Shown here piece by piece: positions 62,165 to 64,000 of a DNA stretch of 64,000 nucleotides. Each line of letters begins with the position of its first letter. Within the stretch, counting starts at the first letter, position 1. Under the pieces are notes generated by a model. It saw only the letters and a list, made by a program, of their open reading frames with translations. It did not search any database and had not been told where the DNA came from. This stretch comes from Lawsonella clevelandensis. Lineage in GTDB: Bacteria; Actinomycetota; Actinomycetes; Mycobacteriales; Mycobacteriaceae. The translations under genes were made by a program, and so were the position numbers. The stretch is from positions 124,001-188,000 of the forward strand of contig NZ_QFOZ01000001.1 of the NCBI RefSeq assembly GCF_003241315.1. Direction: 5' to 3'.

Positions 62165-62599
62165 ATGTGGTGGGTTAGTATCGTAGCCGTCGGTGTGTTA
62201 CTTATTGCACTGGCGGCTGCGTTGTATTTTTTCTACCGTCACATGACTGCACTGCAGGGTAAGGGGACGGGAGTGCTCATGCGGACGCTGCCTGCGGAAG
62301 GCAGTCATGGGTGGCGTCATGGGATCCTCGTCTATGAAGAAAATTGTGTACGCTACTACCAACTTCTTAAGTTTGTTAGCCGTCAATCATTCGATTTAAA
62401 TCGCGAAGACATTCGTATCTCATCTCGTCGCAGCCCAAACTCTTCTGAGAGTTCGTTGATGGAAGAGAATACTCGTATTGTTTCCGTCACTGGCTGCACC
62501 CCAGAGGTAGAGTTAGCATTAAGTCCATCTGCGCATGCAGCATTATTGTCGTGGTTAGAATCTCGTCCCTCTAAGCGGTTATACCACCAAGGTCTGTAA
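62165..62599 (+). CDS. DUF2550 membrane protein
   Basis: Protein of 144 residues with one N-terminal transmembrane helix (IVAVGVLLIALAAALYFFYR) and a small cytoplasmic domain with GWRHGILVYEENCVRYYQLL, matching DUF2550, which follows atpC in most mycolic-acid actinobacteria (recalled Rv1312). Function unknown. Its constant position suggests a link with ATP synthase or membrane energetics, but this is only an inference. Confidence 0.88.
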   Translation: MWWVSIVAVGVLLIALAAALYFFYRHMTALQGKGTGVLMRTLPAEGSHGWRHGILVYEENCVRYYQLLKFVSRQSFDLNREDIRISSRRSPNSSESSLMEENTRIVSVTGCTPEVELALSPSAHAALLSWLESRPSKRLYHQGL

Positions 62600-62655
62600 A
62601 TATTTGTGCTCTTTTTACTCTTCTTGTGAGGAGAGCTTTTTGTGGGGCAGCGACT

Positions 62656-64000
62656 TTATAACTGTGTGGTGTTGTGGTCGGGCGTATTAGTCTGCATAGT
62701 GCCGTCGTGGTGCTTGTTCTGCTGCTGTCGTTCCTTGCGTAGGGCAAAAGATGTGACAACGGGGTTTTCTGGGCGTGCAAGTACGGTTGCGTCGGAGCGA
62801 CCTCGTAGGACTGTTGCGCCGTCAATCATCCAGAAATGGGCTTCTTCTTCATTGGCCATATTAACTGTTCTCTGTGACGCTAAAATACGGCCGGGCTCTT
62901 GTTTAGCAAGCTCAGACAGGCGCGATGCGATATTGACGGGATCACCGATAACGGTGTATTCGTAACGATCTTTTGACCCAATATTGCCGGCAACTACACG
63001 GCCTGCTGATATTCCTACTGCGGCAGCAATCTCGGGAAGTTCATGATCGAGACGGTTCATAACTACCCGAGCGCAATAGAGTGATGCGCCTGCTGGATCC
63101 GGGTGATCGTCCGGGACATTAAAAATGGCTAGTACTGCATCGCCGGCGAATTTATTAACGACTCCACCTGCACGATTAACTTCCTCTACAACAATTGTGT
63201 AGAAGCGATTGAGCAGGTCAACAACGGTGTAACTGTCGTATTCTAAACTGAGCTTTGTAGACCCAATAATGTCAATAAAGAAGACAGAAGCGTCTCGCTT
63301 TGTGACGTTTCGTTCTTCAGGCTGAGCAGAGAGCGCCTGATCAGCAATTTTTGACCCCACGTGTTGGCGGAATAGGTCTTTTATATGCTGTTGTTCGCGC
63401 AGCTCATGCACCATGTTGTTGAATCCAGCTTGAAGTTCACCAATTTCAGAGCCATCGAACACTGCAACTTCGGTATCTAAATCACCCACTGATACGCGTT
63501 CCATGCCGTGACGTACTTGCTGCAATGGGGGAGTGATGTACGTGGAAATCTGCAGGTTGAGTACAGCGGAGAAGAGTAGTACGCATACTGCAATGATGAC
63601 GATGAAGCGTGACATCTCTTGGATAGAGAATTCAGTTGTATGAAGATTCGTAGCACCAATAAGAAGAAGCCCTAGGATAGGCAAACCGGTACCTGCCAAC
63701 CATACGAGGAACATGCGGGACGCAATTCCCGTGACGGTACGGCTTTGTGGCCCATAGTGGGAGAGGACAACGGAAGCTGCGGGGCGGAGCGCGAACTCTG
63801 AGGCGAGAAAACAGAGTGCCGCCATAATGATTGACCCAACGATAACAGTAAGGGCAACTTTTAACCCCATAGAGGGTTCTATATGGCCATAACAACAGCC
63901 GAAAATAAGCGCCCCAATAAGCCAGAGAATGAGCTGTAGAAGTGTCAGGTAACGCGGCCCGAGTAAAACTAGCGTGCGATTTTTCTCTGTAGGGGGTTGT
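62656..64000 (-). CDS. Class III adenylate cyclase with HAMP domain (N-terminus beyond window)
   Basis: Membrane adenylate cyclase; the frame stays open to base 64000, so the start is outside the window and only about 448 residues are seen. Several transmembrane helices are followed by a HAMP segment (PPLQQVRHGMERVSVGDLDT) and the cyclase domain: metal Asp in FFIDIIGST and KFAGDAVLAIF, adenine-specifying Lys in the latter and Asp in VIGDPVNIASRL, with the transition-state Asn and Arg in the same motif. All catalytic residues are intact. The layout matches the Rv1318c-Rv1320c group of M. tuberculosis. An internal ATG at 63870 would drop two helices. The C-terminal tail is Gln/His/Thr-rich. Confidence 0.93.
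   Translation of the reverse strand, partial: QPPTEKNRTLVLLGPRYLTLLQLILWLIGALIFGCCYGHIEPSMGLKVALTVIVGSIIMAALCFLASEFALRPAASVVLSHYGPQSRTVTGIASRMFLVWLAGTGLPILGLLLIGATNLHTTEFSIQEMSRFIVIIAVCVLLFSAVLNLQISTYITPPLQQVRHGMERVSVGDLDTEVAVFDGSEIGELQAGFNNMVHELREQQHIKDLFRQHVGSKIADQALSAQPEERNVTKRDASVFFIDIIGSTKLSLEYDSYTVVDLLNRFYTIVVEEVNRAGGVVNKFAGDAVLAIFNVPDDHPDPAGASLYCARVVMNRLDHELPEIAAAVGISAGRVVAGNIGSKDRYEYTVIGDPVNIASRLSELAKQEPGRILASQRTVNMANEEEAHFWMIDGATVLRGRSDATVLARPENPVVTSFALRKERQQQNKHHDGTMQTNTPDHNTTQL

Noticed and set aside
1..64000. Insertion sequences, prophage, integrons or genomic island
   Set aside because: No transposase, integrase, phage structural gene or long inverted repeats were seen; all blocks have housekeeping context and uniform codon use by eye.

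Overview
The window is a gene-dense stretch of an actinobacterial chromosome, most likely a member of the Mycobacteriales (Corynebacteriales) with a reduced genome. The evidence is gene content: mshB (mycothiol), lpqW (mycobacterial/corynebacterial envelope lipoprotein), a fused actinobacterial-type kgd/odhA, an Rv1278-like ATPase, DUF3117 and DUF2550 proteins, and a rho gene with a long low-complexity insert. From memory, the gene order runs in the same direction as roughly Rv1165 to Rv1318c of Mycobacterium tuberculosis, but compressed to 64 kb. Base composition looks near balanced, lower in GC than mycobacteria. I cannot name the species; a small-genome anaerobic or fastidious relative such as a Lawsonella-like organism would fit.

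Layout. 1-15 kb: proline symporter, typA, then lpqW-mshB, ferredoxin fdxC and dapC, an amino acid permease, and divergent dapD and dapE (diaminopimelate synthesis by the succinylase route), followed by small conserved actinobacterial genes and two methyltransferases. 15-24 kb: sigE-rseA-tatB stress/export cluster, mrp, DUF1003 and MgtE-N/CBS proteins, a Tat-exported lipoprotein ApbE, corA, rmlC and malic enzyme. 24.8-28.5 kb: the 2-oxoglutarate dehydrogenase/decarboxylase gene kgd, which is broken in two places. 28.7-34.8 kb: TetR regulator, M20 peptidase, MFS exporter, DEAD-box helicase, membrane-anchored HNH protein.

34.9-42.6 kb: a tightly packed four-gene operon (SNF2 ATPase, SWIM zinc-finger protein, SbcD/YhaO-like nuclease, YhaN/Rad50-like ATPase). 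It is the best candidate here for a little-described DNA-processing or defence module. 42.6-53 kb: tRNA-Arg(CCG), argS-lysA-hom-thrB (overlapping, no thrC), rho with a structured leader and an Asn/Arg/Asp-rich insert, then prfA-prmC-sua5-wecA (no rpmE between rho and prfA). 54.4-62 kb: a complete F1Fo ATP synthase operon, atpI-B-E-F-H-A-G-D-C, with separate b and delta subunits. The window ends with a DUF2550 gene and a class III adenylate cyclase cut by the right edge.

The main points for follow-up are the two lesions in kgd, the four-gene SNF2/SWIM/nuclease/ATPase operon, the Asn-rich Rho, and several operator-like palindromes or repeats in divergent or leader regions. No rRNA, insertion sequence, prophage or CRISPR array was seen.
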